Source of the DNA: Stagonosporopsis chrysanthemi
Taxonomy: Eukaryota > Ascomycota > Dothideomycetes > Pleosporales > Didymellaceae
DNA length: 33,075 nt
Assembly: GCA_022560025.1 (NCBI GenBank)
Contig: JAFISE010000264.1
Span: forward strand, 1 to 33,075
Reading direction: 5' to 3'
Below, piece by piece: positions 1 to 10,254 of this stretch (positions within the stretch are counted from its first letter, which is position 1; every line of letters begins with the position of its first letter). A program made the translations under genes and the position numbers. Under the pieces are notes generated by a model. It was not told the origin of the DNA and searched no databases. It saw nothing but the letters and a program-made list of their open reading frames with translations.

Positions 1-37
1 TTGTAAACGGACAATTCTTTCCCTTGCTATCACTGCG

Positions 38-175
38 TCTGGGGGACTGGCTTGGATTGGGGGCTTACTTGGGTTGGGGGCTCACTTGGGTTGGGGGCTC
101 ACTTGGATTGGGGGCTCACTCGAGTTGTGGGCTTACTTGGATTGGGGGCTCACTCGAGTTGGGGGACTGGCTTGA
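38..175. repeat. G-rich 17-bp minisatellite
   Basis: About seven to eight head-to-tail copies of a 17-bp unit of the form TTGGGGGCTYACTTGGR, in clear register from 57 to 175 with a degenerate copy before it. Units differ by single bases, and CTTGG/CTCGA variants alternate. Each carries a run of four to five G about 12 bases from the next, so the plus strand could form G-quadruplexes. The unit is not a multiple of three, so the open frame across it (24-227) is probably an artefact. It is not a canonical fungal telomere repeat (TTAGGG). Confidence 0.85.
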
Positions 176-241
176 GTCGGCGTATCGTGCCTTGAATTGC
201 ACTCTCTCTGCCTCTGCTCTGGTCTGACACTGCTGCGCTTC

Positions 242-436
242 AGCCTGTAATGCACTATTAGTAGTTGCTCTGACCCTACCCTGACTTGCGTCCGGGCCTG
301 AACCCAACTCTGCTGCACAGCTTCTATGAATTGTCTGCCAGCATGCTCGCCTTGCTCACTGCATCCGCGTGATACGCGTGACAATCTAGTTGCTCTGCTA
401 ACGCCTTTAGCCTGTAATGCACTGTTAGTAGTTGCT
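242..436. repeat. Pair of 28-bp direct repeats
   Basis: AGCCTGTAATGCACT is followed by ATTAGTAGTTGCT at 242-269 and by GTTAGTAGTTGCT at 409-436. The copies differ at one base, a transition, and lie 167 bp apart. No function can be assigned; they may be traces of an old tandem duplication. Confidence 0.75.
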
Positions 437-1024
437 TTTGATAATTGGGGTTTTGTAGTTGCGTACGCAAACCTCTGCATCTTAAATACACGCATGCAGT
501 CTTAATGCGCAACCTTAACGCATACTACAGACTGCTGTCTCTATGCCTTGCCTTTAACGTACGACATAAACAGCGCAAACACTCTGCTTATCTTGTTGCT
601 CTGGATGCCGCCCTACTGCACCTGCTGCCCTATCTACGCAAGCACCTCTACGTACGCTACCTGGCTGCTCACTGCAACGCCCTCTGCCTGCATGCATTGC
701 TGTACCTAGTTGTGAAACGCGTCCTCCCACGCTGTCCACACGCACACGATTGATGTGACGAGCACACCTGCAAACTGGCAGCGCATAGCTGTGTTCTTCT
801 GCCAACCGCCAGCAACTGGCTCAAAGCTGTTGCAGATTGGCTGGGGGACGCCGCATTCAAAGCAGCAGCTAAAGTCAGCCCACAGCTTCTGGTCCTTGAT
901 GGTCTGTACAGTCAGCTCGACTCCCTCCCTAACCTCTTCTGCCTGCAGCCGATCGCAGTAGCACAGCAAGAAAGTGAACAAGCCTACTGCTGAACGGCCT
1001 GTTGCCCGTTGTTGTGAAGAAGAA

Positions 1025-1158
1025 AGGTCAAGATGAAGATAATATTAGTTACGCAGCTGGCTAGCCCTGCAGCTGGCGTGGCTATTAGTACTATGCTGCC
1101 CACCCCCAGGTCAAGATAAAGATGATATCAGTCACGTAGCTAGCTGGTCTTGCGGCTG
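1025..1158. repeat. 51-bp direct repeat pair differing only by transitions
   Basis: The copies are 1025-1075 and 1108-1158, both starting AGGTCAAGAT. I count ten differences over 51 positions, all C/T or G/A, with no transversion and no gap. That spectrum fits RIP-type deamination of a duplicated sequence rather than random drift, and occurs here in DNA that is otherwise not AT-rich. Confidence 0.75.
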
Positions 1159-1305
1159 CTGGAGTCTGCATGCCCCTGCCAATCAGAACCTAGCAGATCT
1201 CGGCTAATTCGGGGCCCGCAAATTTTGGCTAATCAGAAGCCAGCGGGTGAGACCTGCCGGCCTCTGATTGGCTGACGGGCTGGCTGGCGCCCAGGCCTCC
1301 GGCAC

Positions 1306-4300
1306 CTAGCCAGCGCTGCGGCTGCTGCCCGCAGAGGGCACAAACACGCTGCCGCTCTCGCTGCGCTGGCCCCCTGAGCGCTCTTGGGCCTGCCTGAATA
1401 TGTCCCTGATGGTGAGGGACCGGGTGGAGGGCGGCGTGCCCCTGGCTGCTGCCTCAGCAGTGGCCCCAGCGCCGGCGCGGGCCGCTCCTGCCTCCGCCCC
1501 AGCAGGCACTCCCTGCTGCTGCGTGAAGTCAACCATAAGGGACTCCAGCTCGTCGAGGCTCATGCCTCTGATCCTCTCCTGCATCTCAAGCAGGGGCGGC
1601 GCCCCTCGCTCCCAGACGGGCAGCCACCCTTTTACCCTAACGCTCCTCCGGCCCCTGCACCAGCGCTCTGTGCCCTCGTCAACGCCTAGCATTGTGATTC
1701 CCTGCTTCCTGCAGGCCTTGATGAGCTGGAAGGCGTCCCAGGGCGCATCCTCAGGCCTGTCCCTCTGGGCGCTGCGGTGCGCCCGGCGGAGCAGCACTTG
1801 GAGAGTCCTAGGGTTGCTGTCCTCGCTCCGCCGCACTGTCAGCCCTGGGTGCTCGAAGACGGCAGAGAACCACATAAGCTTTCTGGACAGGCCCTGCTCC
1901 TGGCTGGTCTTGGTTGACTCGATGAGCGCGCGGTCAGAGGGGTACGGCAGGACCCAGTGCGTCAGCCGGACAAGATACAGGAACTGATCTAGCCACAGCT
2001 CTGCTCGTCGGCTGCCCAGCTCTGCCTCTAGGAGACCGTGCGTTCTCTCGAGCACCTGGCGGAATGGCTTCCAGCCCCAGCCCTGCCGCTTCCTCTCATC
2101 TGGTAGGCAGAGGAAGTCAAGCAGCTCCCCAGCCCCCTTAAAGGCCCCCTTGTTCCCAGTGACAATGTGCGGCGGGCTGGCCACGCTGCCTGCGAGGAAC
2201 ATCTCCCGCATTCTGTTGTAGCAGTACGACACCCTAGCCCCCGGCCCCTGCGCCTGGGGGGATAGCTGCTGCGCCTGCTTGTCAGCCTTGAGCACGGCCT
2301 TCCACACGTCGGCGTTGAGCTGCTCGAGGTTGAGGGCAAACATGTACTCTAGCCACTTCCGCAGGAGCCGGGGGCTCTCCTTAACGTTGTGCTGGTAGAG
2401 CCACCTCTCTGCCTGATTGAAGCGAACAAAAACACTCTGTAGATCCTTTACTGCCTGCCACCTCCGCCTGTACTCTGGGTGATTAAGTAAGCAGCCTTGC
2501 AGCATGTTCTCCCCGTGCGGGGGCCTGATCCTCAGCGTGTCCCAGTTGAACTTTGGCAAGAGCCAGCCGAGCCCGCAGCGCTTGATGGTCTGCTGCATGC
2601 CGAAGCCCTCTACTATAACTCTCTGCTGCCGCTCACCCTTCTCCCAGCGATCCTTGTACAGCAGCGATTCCCGAGCTAGGATGCTGCTTGAGTAGCAGAA
2701 CCGGAGCGCCCGCAGGGCGACCAGCATGACAGCTGACTGCGAGTGGGAGACAGGCCCGAAGGTGTGTGCCCGGGTGTGCTCAAAGAGGAGGCAGTACTTG
2801 TTGATCTGGGCCCGGAGGAACCCAAACAGCTCCTCTGTCGGGACGGCGTAGTACGGGGCTGGGCGGCTAGGCTCATCCTCCTCAGCACTGTAGAGCTCTT
2901 GCTGCTCCCAGTAGCTCTCAATCTCCTCCATCATGGTGAGGGATACCCGGTGCTCCTCTCGAACGCCATACGACCTACGTTGGTTGTCCCGGAGGTTGAC
3001 GTGCGCCTGCTGCTTCATGTGCAGGTAAGCTTTCTTGCAGACTGCCTCTGAGAAGGTGCTTGCTCCGCCCTCTTGCTGCAGGGAGCGGACGTAGCCAGGG
3101 TCTAGGGTAAGATTCTCCAGCACATCCTGCTGGAAAACGTATGCTTTGGAGGTGTCGAATGGCGCCTTCACTAAGCCATAGAACTGAGAGTAGACGAGCC
3201 CGTCGGATCGCTCTGTGCCGCTGGGCGCAGCAAACAGGGTCTGGTTGGTGCTATCTCTTGTTGTAGCGAATGGGTAGACGGTCCGCTTCGGGCTGCCTCT
3301 CGCCGGCTTGCCGTCTGCTAGCAGTGTTGCTCTAGATTGGTAGTAGCTATCAAGGCAGCACGTCCTCCAGAGGAACACCTTGGCTTGGCCTTCGCCAGGC
3401 GCAGCCAGAGCAGGGAGGCTGCTCTCTTCTGAGGTGATCTGCTTGCTGAGATCCACAAAGGTGCGGTCTTTGCTGCAGAAGCTAGGGTTGGTGCTGCTGG
3501 ACTAGGAGCTCTCCCACTTCTGGTAGGCAGCGCCCAGGCCCCCTGCCATCCACTGCATCTTTGTGTCCTTTGAGTTGACGAACAGGGTAGCGCTGCGGAA
3601 GCGGCTGTACGCTACGTTGCCTGCAACACTCTCCTGGATTTGGACCTAGATTGGGTCAAGGTGCTGCGGCTGCAGGGTGTACTTGAGCAGCTGCGCTCTT
3701 GACGCGTCCTTCCGCGCAAAGGTCTCGGCAGACAGAGTGGTGGCGTCTAGAGCAACCACCTCTGCTGAGACAGGGTAGTGCTGCAGGGCGTTCGCATCCT
3801 GGACGGTTGCCTGGATGGCGGGCATCAGCACGCTGTCGTACCATAGCTTGAAATCGTCGCTGCTGAGGAAGGTGCTGCGCTCGTAGCTGCTGCTGGTGTG
3901 CAGCTCAGGGAAGAAGATAAAGATAGAGAGTGACTCTATGCCTGCAGCGGCCCCGAAGCAGTAGTGCGGGATCTTGTGCAGCGGCTGGGCAACCATGCGC
4001 TGCTCGCTAGCTTGGTTGTAGGCTGCTACCTGAAGACTGAAGTGGATGTCATGCTGGAGGTTCAAGGCAGCGTGTGCGTTTGGCAGCCAGTGGATGCCGT
4101 GCCGTGCAAACCCTAGGCTGGTGGGGAAGCAGCAGAGGCTGTTAATGTCAAATGTTGTCTTGGGAGCGCCAGCTGCTGCGCTGCTCTGGTAGTGCTCTGA
4201 CATGCAGAGGCTGAGAGGCAGCCCTGCGTTGCGTGTTCCTGCATCATTAGGGAGAGCTGCAGGGCTCGTGCCTTCAAACGCAGCTTTCAAGTCAACGCCC

Positions 4301-5382
4301 TCCTCTAGGCTTCGTGCCCTCATCAGGCGCGGGCTCTGGAGCACGTCAGGGAGGAGAGCCTCTCCACTGCAGTCCCCACGTAGCAGTAGTGTGATGTCCT
4401 TGAATGAGGAGCACGCTGAGTGGACATTACTGCGCTGGTGATGCTGCGCGTGCTGCTCGTCAGCCCTGCTATGGTCCTTGTGAGTGCAGCCGTGGAAACT
4501 GCGAAGGTGCCTTGCGAGCTGCAGCGCAGTGCCCCTGGCTGCTTCTGCTGGAGCCCTGCTGCTGCTGCTGCTAGGGGACCTGTCTCTGCGGCTAGTCAGG
4601 CTATGAGTAGGTAGATGGGGGCCTGTCTCGCGCTGTGGGCTAGTGGAGAGCCTGCCCCCCTGCTGGGGAGGCGCTGCCTTTAGTCCCTCTAGAGCAGACC
4701 CTGTAGCCCTTGGCTGAAAGTAGTCGCGAATGCTGTTGCGCTGAGGAGCTGCTGGGAAGGGGCTCTTGCGCTTCTTAGATGCAGCGCTGGAGGCACTTGA
4801 CAGCTGCGCACTGTTTGATGCAGCTGGGCTTAGCAATGGTGGAGGGCTAGGCTGGTCCTGCGTACTGCTGCGGTTACTACTCTGCTCCCTCTCCTGCTGC
4901 AGAGAACCTACTGAGCTGCAGCTGCGCTCTGGGGCCTTGCTAAGCTCCAGGAGAGCCTCCGCTGCCCTGGCTTCAGAAGCCTGCAGGAGCCTAGCTATTG
5001 CGCTGTTCTCCTCCTCTAGCTCTGCGTTTCGCTCTCGTTCCTCCGCCTGCAGCTCCTCCGCCTCTCCTAAGTCTGCTGGATTAGCTGCAGCTAGAGAGGC
5101 GGCGCTAGGGCCCTCCCACGCAAGGTGCTCCTCTACTAGCTTGTAGTTGCTAGCAGCTAGTCCATGGCCGCGCAGGGGGGCAGCGGCGGCGATCTGCATC
5201 CCTGTATCAGCAGGCGTCGGCCGGGGCGTGTCTCCTGCGAGGAGAGGCTCATAGGCAATAAAAGTAGGGGGGGCCTGCAGCTGCGGAACGCGCCGGCGGA
5301 GGTACTGCTGTCGGTTACGCTCCCTCTTTGCCTCTGCTGCCTCAGCAGCAGTGGCGTACTTCTTAGGGCGTCCTCCAGGCAT
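1306..5382 (-). pseudogene. Large AT-hook/coiled-coil fungal protein, broken by two TAG stops
   Basis: One frame runs from an ATG at 5382 to a stop at 1306, 1,358 codons, interrupted only by TAG at 3646-3648 and 3502-3504. Longer or split versions rely on TTG (5409) or GTG (3456), which are not credible eukaryotic starts. From the N-terminus: an AT-hook-like GGRPKKY (residues 3-9) followed by a basic stretch; a Glu/Leu-rich probable coiled coil (about 105-150); a KKRK nuclear signal (203-206) followed by RNSIRDYF; a Cys/His cluster starting CTHKDH (about 299); then a long segment without a recognisable catalytic motif, ending in SLTIRDIF (1396-1419) and a Ser/Gly tail. Sequence between the two stops reads like normal protein, so these are probably nonsense changes (CAG or TGG to TAG), not introns. 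It recalls a recurrent family of large uncharacterised fungal proteins; this is from memory and unverified. Function unknown. Confidence 0.75.
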
Positions 5383-5470
5383 CCTGCAGGTAGCAGGAGA
5401 GGGGCTCAAGGGGGGAGGGGGTGGGAGAGAGTAAGAGAGAGGAGGTGCAGCAGGAGGCGCGGTGCTGTAC
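5383..5470 (-). promoter_or_regulatory. CT-rich leader upstream of the relic's ATG
   Basis: On the minus strand the bases just before the ATG at 5382 are strongly pyrimidine-rich, for example CTCTCTCTTACTCTCTCCC followed by CCCTCCCCC. CT-rich tracts at or just upstream of transcription starts are common in filamentous fungi. This supports the ATG at 5382 as the former start. No TATA box is evident. Confidence 0.4.
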
Positions 5471-5905
5471 GTGCAGCGAGAAGTAGCTGCTTGGGCTACA
5501 AGAGAGTCAGCCAGAAACCCTACTTAGGCCTAGCGGATTCAGCCAAAAACCCAAATCTAGTAGCGAGCGCTACAAGCTGCACAAGGCTGCCTGCCTGCGC
5601 GTAGCCTGTCTACAGGGCTTGCAGAGTAGCGTAGCAGCGCTCTGCTTACCTGCTTGCCTGCTTTGCGCTACTGCAACAGCAAAGGGGTGCTAATGCTGCT
5701 GCCCGTAGGGGATTTCAGCTAGAATTCCTGCTTAGGCTTAGCGCGTTGTAGTGGGCCGCCTTTCCCCATTTGGACGCGCTCCTCTAGGACCCCTATCTTT
5801 GCCGCGCCGCAGCACCACCACCACAGCCCGCAGAGCTTAGCAGAGCGCGCCGCTGCGCTTGCCAGCCTCTGCTCTATCTTCCTGCGCGCAAACCTTGATA
5901 GCAAA
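5471..5905. other. 5' flank of the relic with a diverged 29-bp repeat
   Basis: No gene seen. TCAGCCAGAAACCC at 5507 begins a 29-bp stretch that recurs at 5715 (TCAGCTAGAATTCC) with about 24 of 29 bases shared. Composition is GC-rich and ends abruptly near 5905, where the AT-rich block begins. Confidence 0.5.
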
Positions 5906-7700
5906 AAATCCTAACCTCAACCTGTATCCTAGCCCTTGAATTAGCTTTAATTAGCTAGTATACTGTACACTCTTCTTACACTTTATCTAGTACTTTTTGC
6001 ACTTGCTGCTACTCTATACTTACTTCTATCTACTTATCTTGCTACTTTTAAGCTCTCTCTTTACACTAGTTGTACCTAGCTGCTTCTAAGTTATTACACT
6101 TTACCTACTTACTGCCTAAGTAGCTACTTATTAGCTCTTGTTAACACCTGCTACTAATAATAAATATCTTTATTGCCTATATATTTAACTATTAATTACT
6201 ATATACAGTGCTAGCTTCTGCTTTATAGATTAAAACCTAACGTCTTGCTAACTAAGTATACTATTAATACTACTATACTTATATTTCTTTACCTTTCTTA
6301 TTAGATTAATATTACTTGTCTAATTCTGCTGTAGCTCTGCCTGCTCTCTACCTAGCTCTAAGAAGCAGTGCTATATTATACTAAGTAACTAAAACGCCTT
6401 AATTAAGTATATACTAAGATACTTAATAATATTAATTAGTATACTATAGTTACTTACTCTTATTACTATTATCTTTATATTCTACAGCTCTATTACGTCT
6501 TCTTTGTTTAATATACTTTTTTTTTTTTACTATACTTCTTTTTTTTTCTTTTACTACTGCTACAGCCTTGCTAGTACTTTTACTAGTACCTACTTCTTTA
6601 ATACTCTCTTAGCACTTACTTTTAAGTACAAAGGCGCTGTAGTAGAAGTATTATAAGCTAGCAACCTTGCTAGCTAATTAAAAGTTAGTAGGCCTTACCT
6701 AGCAGCTTTTAATTAGCTAGTAGCTTAGCTAGCGCTTAACTTTCTTGTACCTAGCTAGCGCAGCTACTGCTGCTTATAGAGAGTATAAGTATGCTACTAC
6801 TTTTACTATACTATACTTTAGACTATTCTTTAGCTTGCTAAAAGATATCTATAATTATAAGTAACTGCTAGAGTAGTAGTATACTCTTAGTAGTTACTCT
6901 AGCTACAGTATTAGCGTAGGCTGCTTTTGCTTTTTTTCTAGCAGTAACTCCCTGCTTTTATATAAACTTTACTATTAATAACTTTAGCTTATCTAAGCTT
7001 ATACCTTAAATTCTTTTTTATATTTTAAGCAGAAGCAGTAACTCTTGCTTCTAGACTAGTAGCTACTTTTTTAGCTTATTACTCTTCTACTTTATTATCT
7101 AGCTTGCTATTACTCTTGTTATTACTTTTACTACCTTTTCTTGTACTGCTACCTTGTTGCGCTAAGTATATAGTCTGCTAGATTAGCTACAGCAACTGTG
7201 TCTGCTTAGATATTAGTTAATACGCTAGCTTCTCTCTGCTTAGCAGCCTAGCTGCCTGCATACTAAGCTACTTATCTTTTAACTATTAGCTAAGCTTGCC
7301 CTTGTTCTTAGCAGCAGAGTTAGCTTTGTATATAGGCTCTGCTAAGCTGTGTGTTTACTATATATAGTAGATAATAGACAGCTAGATACAGCTATACTTA
7401 GCTATAGTCTTGCCTATCTAGCGCACATTAAACAAGTACTTACTATTAAGTACTTTTACTTTGCAGCACTCTATATACTGTACAGTAAGCTACCTAGCTA
7501 CTTTTAGTAATAATAATAGCTAGGCCTTATAGATAACTATCTCTACTTCTTAGCACAACTTAGCTACTTTCTTATCCTGTCTTACTCTGCTATTAACTAC
7601 GTAACCTAATAAAACTCCTTAACTAACTTATTACTTTCTACTATTTCTAACTGCTATTTATACTCTAAATACTTTACTAAATTCTTAATTAAACTTATAT
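5906..7700. other. AT-rich RIP-degraded DNA, no readable gene
   Basis: Base composition changes sharply at about 5905. From here TA, CTAG and TAG/TAA dominate, and remaining C is mostly followed by T. The plus strand is pyrimidine-rich, as in the helicase relic to the right, so this is probably its mutated downstream part or another minus-strand element. I could not read a protein motif in it. Confidence 0.6.
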
Positions 7701-10186
7701 TAACTCTCTACTTTTCTAACTACTTGCACTATTACTTTTTTGTCTCTTTATTACTTTTATACACTAACTTTATTAACCTTGCTACTAATACTCTTTAGTA
7801 CTAACAATCTTTCTCTTTTACCCTCTAGTATTACTTATACCTATTATCTTTCTATTAATTGTATATCTTTTACAGTACCTTGTACTAAAAACACTCTAAA
7901 TATACTTTATCTTAATCTTTTCTTCTACTATTATAATTATTACCTATACTCTATAGCTTTCTGCCTACTAACACTATTATATATTATATCTACTTACTTT
8001 TACTTTTACTACTTTGTATATTGTGTACTAGTTTGTCTACTATACTAACTGCTAATACAACTACTTTATGTCTACAAACTTCTACTAATACTACTGTATT
8101 AACGTCTATTATAGCCTATATTATACTTATTACTGCTGCTTAAATACTTACTACTTCTTTTTTTACTCTGCTTGTGCTGTATATTCTTTACTACTACTAC
8201 TTACTTTACTATTTTCTTTACTATTACTAATTTCTTCTTCTTCTTCTATATCTTCTTTTTTTATATTCTTTTTTTTTATATCTTTTTTTTCTGTATCTTT
8301 TTTTTTTGTATCTTCTTTTTCTGCATTTTTTTTTTCTACTTCTTTTACTACCTTCTTGCTATCTACTTTTCTACATATATTGTACTTCTCTTCTTCTTCT
8401 TTGTATTTTATCTACTTTTTCTTTTATTAGTCTAAATACCTGTTTAATACTACTTGTTTACACTTTGCTTGCCTGTATGTGCCTTTAATATACGCTGCAA
8501 CTAACTACTACTTTACTTTTCTCTGCTTGTCTTTTACTACTTGCTACTGCTTTTTTTATATAATTATAACTGCTTTGCTGTATAAACTGTCTTACTCTAC
8601 CTAGCTACTTTCTTGCGTATAATCTAACACGCTAAACAGCTAATTAATATATACAATGTACTAGATATTAGCTATATTAACTTTTATCTTTAGCGTACTT
8701 ATTACTATAATTACTTACTTATTACCTACTACAAACTCTTATAATATACTTGCTTTGCTTACTACCTTATTATAGTACACATAATAATATAACTTTCTTA
8801 CTAGCTCTTTAACTTTTAATATAGAATTACTATATACTACTACTTTTTTTTTCTTATACTTACGCAATTTCTACTATACTATATATAATACTATTTTACT
8901 TACTTTTTTTTTTTTTGCTACTTTACCTACTATAACTACTTTGTACGCTATGTTAGTTCTTGCTATTAGTACCTAGAACAAACTAACCTACTCTTACTTA
9001 ATATATATTTGCTAGAACAACTTATCTTCTTTGCTTAGTAGTAATATTGCTATTAATATTACTATCTATATCTCTACTACAACTAGCTTACCTAGCCTTT
9101 ATATCTTTTTATAGAAATTGTATTACTAGTTTAATATAATATAGTACTTATTAATTACTATTTTGTCTAGCTACTATATTACTTATAGCTAGTTTAAGAA
9201 CATTGCAAACTTTTTTCTTACAGCTAACTTAGGTATTACTAATATAATAGCTACTGTATCTAGTAGATAACAACTCTCTTACTTTACACACAATATACCT
9301 AGCTTCTTATACTACTATATTATATCTCTTTACAATATAACTAATAGCACTACTACTATTATACTACTTTACTCTGCTTATAATAGTAATATAAACAATA
9401 TACTTTTGCTTACTTTTATTAGTATTACTACTATAATATAACTCTGCCTAGTAATAATAGTATTTACAGCTTCTTTCTACACGCCTTAAAACTTAGCTAT
9501 CTTGCTTATTATCTACTACAGCTGTACTGTTGTATCTATCTTCTTTAATTAGTCTTATTAGTTTATTCTTACCTTGTCTACTTTACTCTTAAATAGTGCT
9601 CTCTTTTACTTCTTATACTTACTATTATTGTTACTAACTTAGAACTCTAAAAACTAGTACTAATCTATACTTAATATGTAGAACTACTACTTTTTATTAG
9701 CTACAGCGCTTACTTACTTTATAATACTTTACGTATACACTATACTTATAATATATATTGTGTGCCTAGCTTATATATTAGTAATTGCTAACTACGTATT
9801 TTTTTCTTTTTATACTTTATTCTTGTTGCCTTTGTCTATGCAGAACGCAGTTAACACGTGCAGAAACTACTAGCTAATACTAATAGCAATCTTACAGTAT
9901 ACTACTATTATTAACTTTACTTTTATCTTAATCTAGCTCTTGCGCTTTAATACCTCTTTAAACTAGTTGCTTGTCTACTTATACCTACTTAGGTCTGCTA
10001 GCTATATATACAATAATATTATCTTTCTATTCTATACTATTACTTCTAGCTGCTGCTAAAATAGCAATACTAACTATATATAATACACTACTAGCTTACT
10101 TACTTTATATAGTAAATACTAGTAGATAATCTTAATATTACTACTTATATAGTAACTCTTATAATATTATATAATAATAACTACTA
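7701..10186 (-). pseudogene. Helicase half of a RIP-degraded telomere-linked RecQ gene
   Basis: Minus-strand reading gives an ordered set of RecQ motifs with stops only at former Arg, Gln or Trp codons. They are: KEAVN before motif I; motif I as LIKVSKS (9402-9422, from a P-T-G-x-G-K-S loop); the CVxWES region; motif II as NKYY where DECH is expected (9141-9152); motif III as LIAILLLSKEDKLF (from LTATLPPSKEDxLF); motif IV VVVYSNS; motif V; and motif VI as DYTQESS*VE*DS (8586-8624, from DYAQESGRAGRDG). A Cys-rich tail and a Lys/Glu-rich segment follow. The class fits fungal telomere-linked helicases, known from subtelomeres. The frame continues across the pogo insertion at 10,187-12,052. Not functional: catalytic Asp and Glu are replaced and there are many stops. 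The C-terminal limit near 7700 is approximate. Confidence 0.82.
8217..8350 (-). repeat. Lys/Glu/Asp-rich repeat tail of the helicase relic
   Basis: On the plus strand this is a long T/C tract. On the minus strand it reads as pentad-like repeats such as KKKDTEKKDIKKKN, preceded by VEKKNAEKEDT and followed by EEEEE. The unit is close to 15 bp (A-tract plus GATAYAG). Plus-strand frames of Phe/Tyr/Leu here are artefacts of this tract. A charged C-terminal tail is plausible for a nuclear DNA-binding helicase. Confidence 0.65.
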
Positions 10187-10254
10187 ACGTACTCTATAGG
10201 TTAGTTGCCTATATAGGCAAGTTGCTTACTTTTACTAAGACTTTACTAAACTAC
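10187..10254 (+). repeat. Left terminal inverted repeat of copy A1
   Basis: ACGTACTCTATAGG, then two imperfect copies of a GGCAAGTTGCCTATATAGG-like palindromic unit, then ACTTTTACTAAGACTTTAC. The complementary right repeat lies at about 11,986-12,052. The internal AAGTTGCCTATATAGGCAAG symmetry could itself form a small hairpin. Confidence 0.85.

Larger units (their letters stand above)
176..1305. other. Non-coding stretch with short repeats, no gene seen
   Basis: No convincing gene. Open frames here are short and overlap on both strands; the 102-codon frame at 445-753 (plus) has no recognisable domain. The stretch has near-normal base composition. It contains two pairs of direct repeats listed separately, plus repeated (C/T)AATCAGAA motifs near 1179 and 1230 with an inverted counterpart CTGATTGGCTG near 1264. 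It is the 3' flank of the large minus-strand relic that follows. Confidence 0.6.

Noticed and set aside
38..175. Telomere or CRISPR-like array
   Set aside because: The unit is not TTAGGG, there are no unique spacers, and the organism is a eukaryote.
445..753. 102-codon plus-strand frame in the left flank
   Set aside because: No domain, no start context, overlapped by equally long minus-strand frames, and no sign of conservation.
1400..1987. 195-codon plus-strand frame inside the large relic
   Set aside because: Shadow of the minus-strand gene; the minus frame is far longer and has structured protein features.
3454..3456. GTG as the start of a separate 716-codon gene
   Set aside because: Not a plausible fungal start; it is in the same frame as the upstream half and coding-like sequence continues before it up to the TAG at 3502.
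1306..5382. The left relic as a transposase, integrase or part of the helicase itself
   Set aside because: No DDE, tyrosine-recombinase, reverse transcriptase, Walker A or DEAH-type motif is visible in its 1,358 codons.
7740..8488. Plus-strand frames of 60-102 codons rich in Phe, Tyr, Leu and Ile
   Set aside because: They come from pyrimidine-rich DNA opposite the Lys/Glu-coding minus strand of the helicase relic; composition alone explains them.
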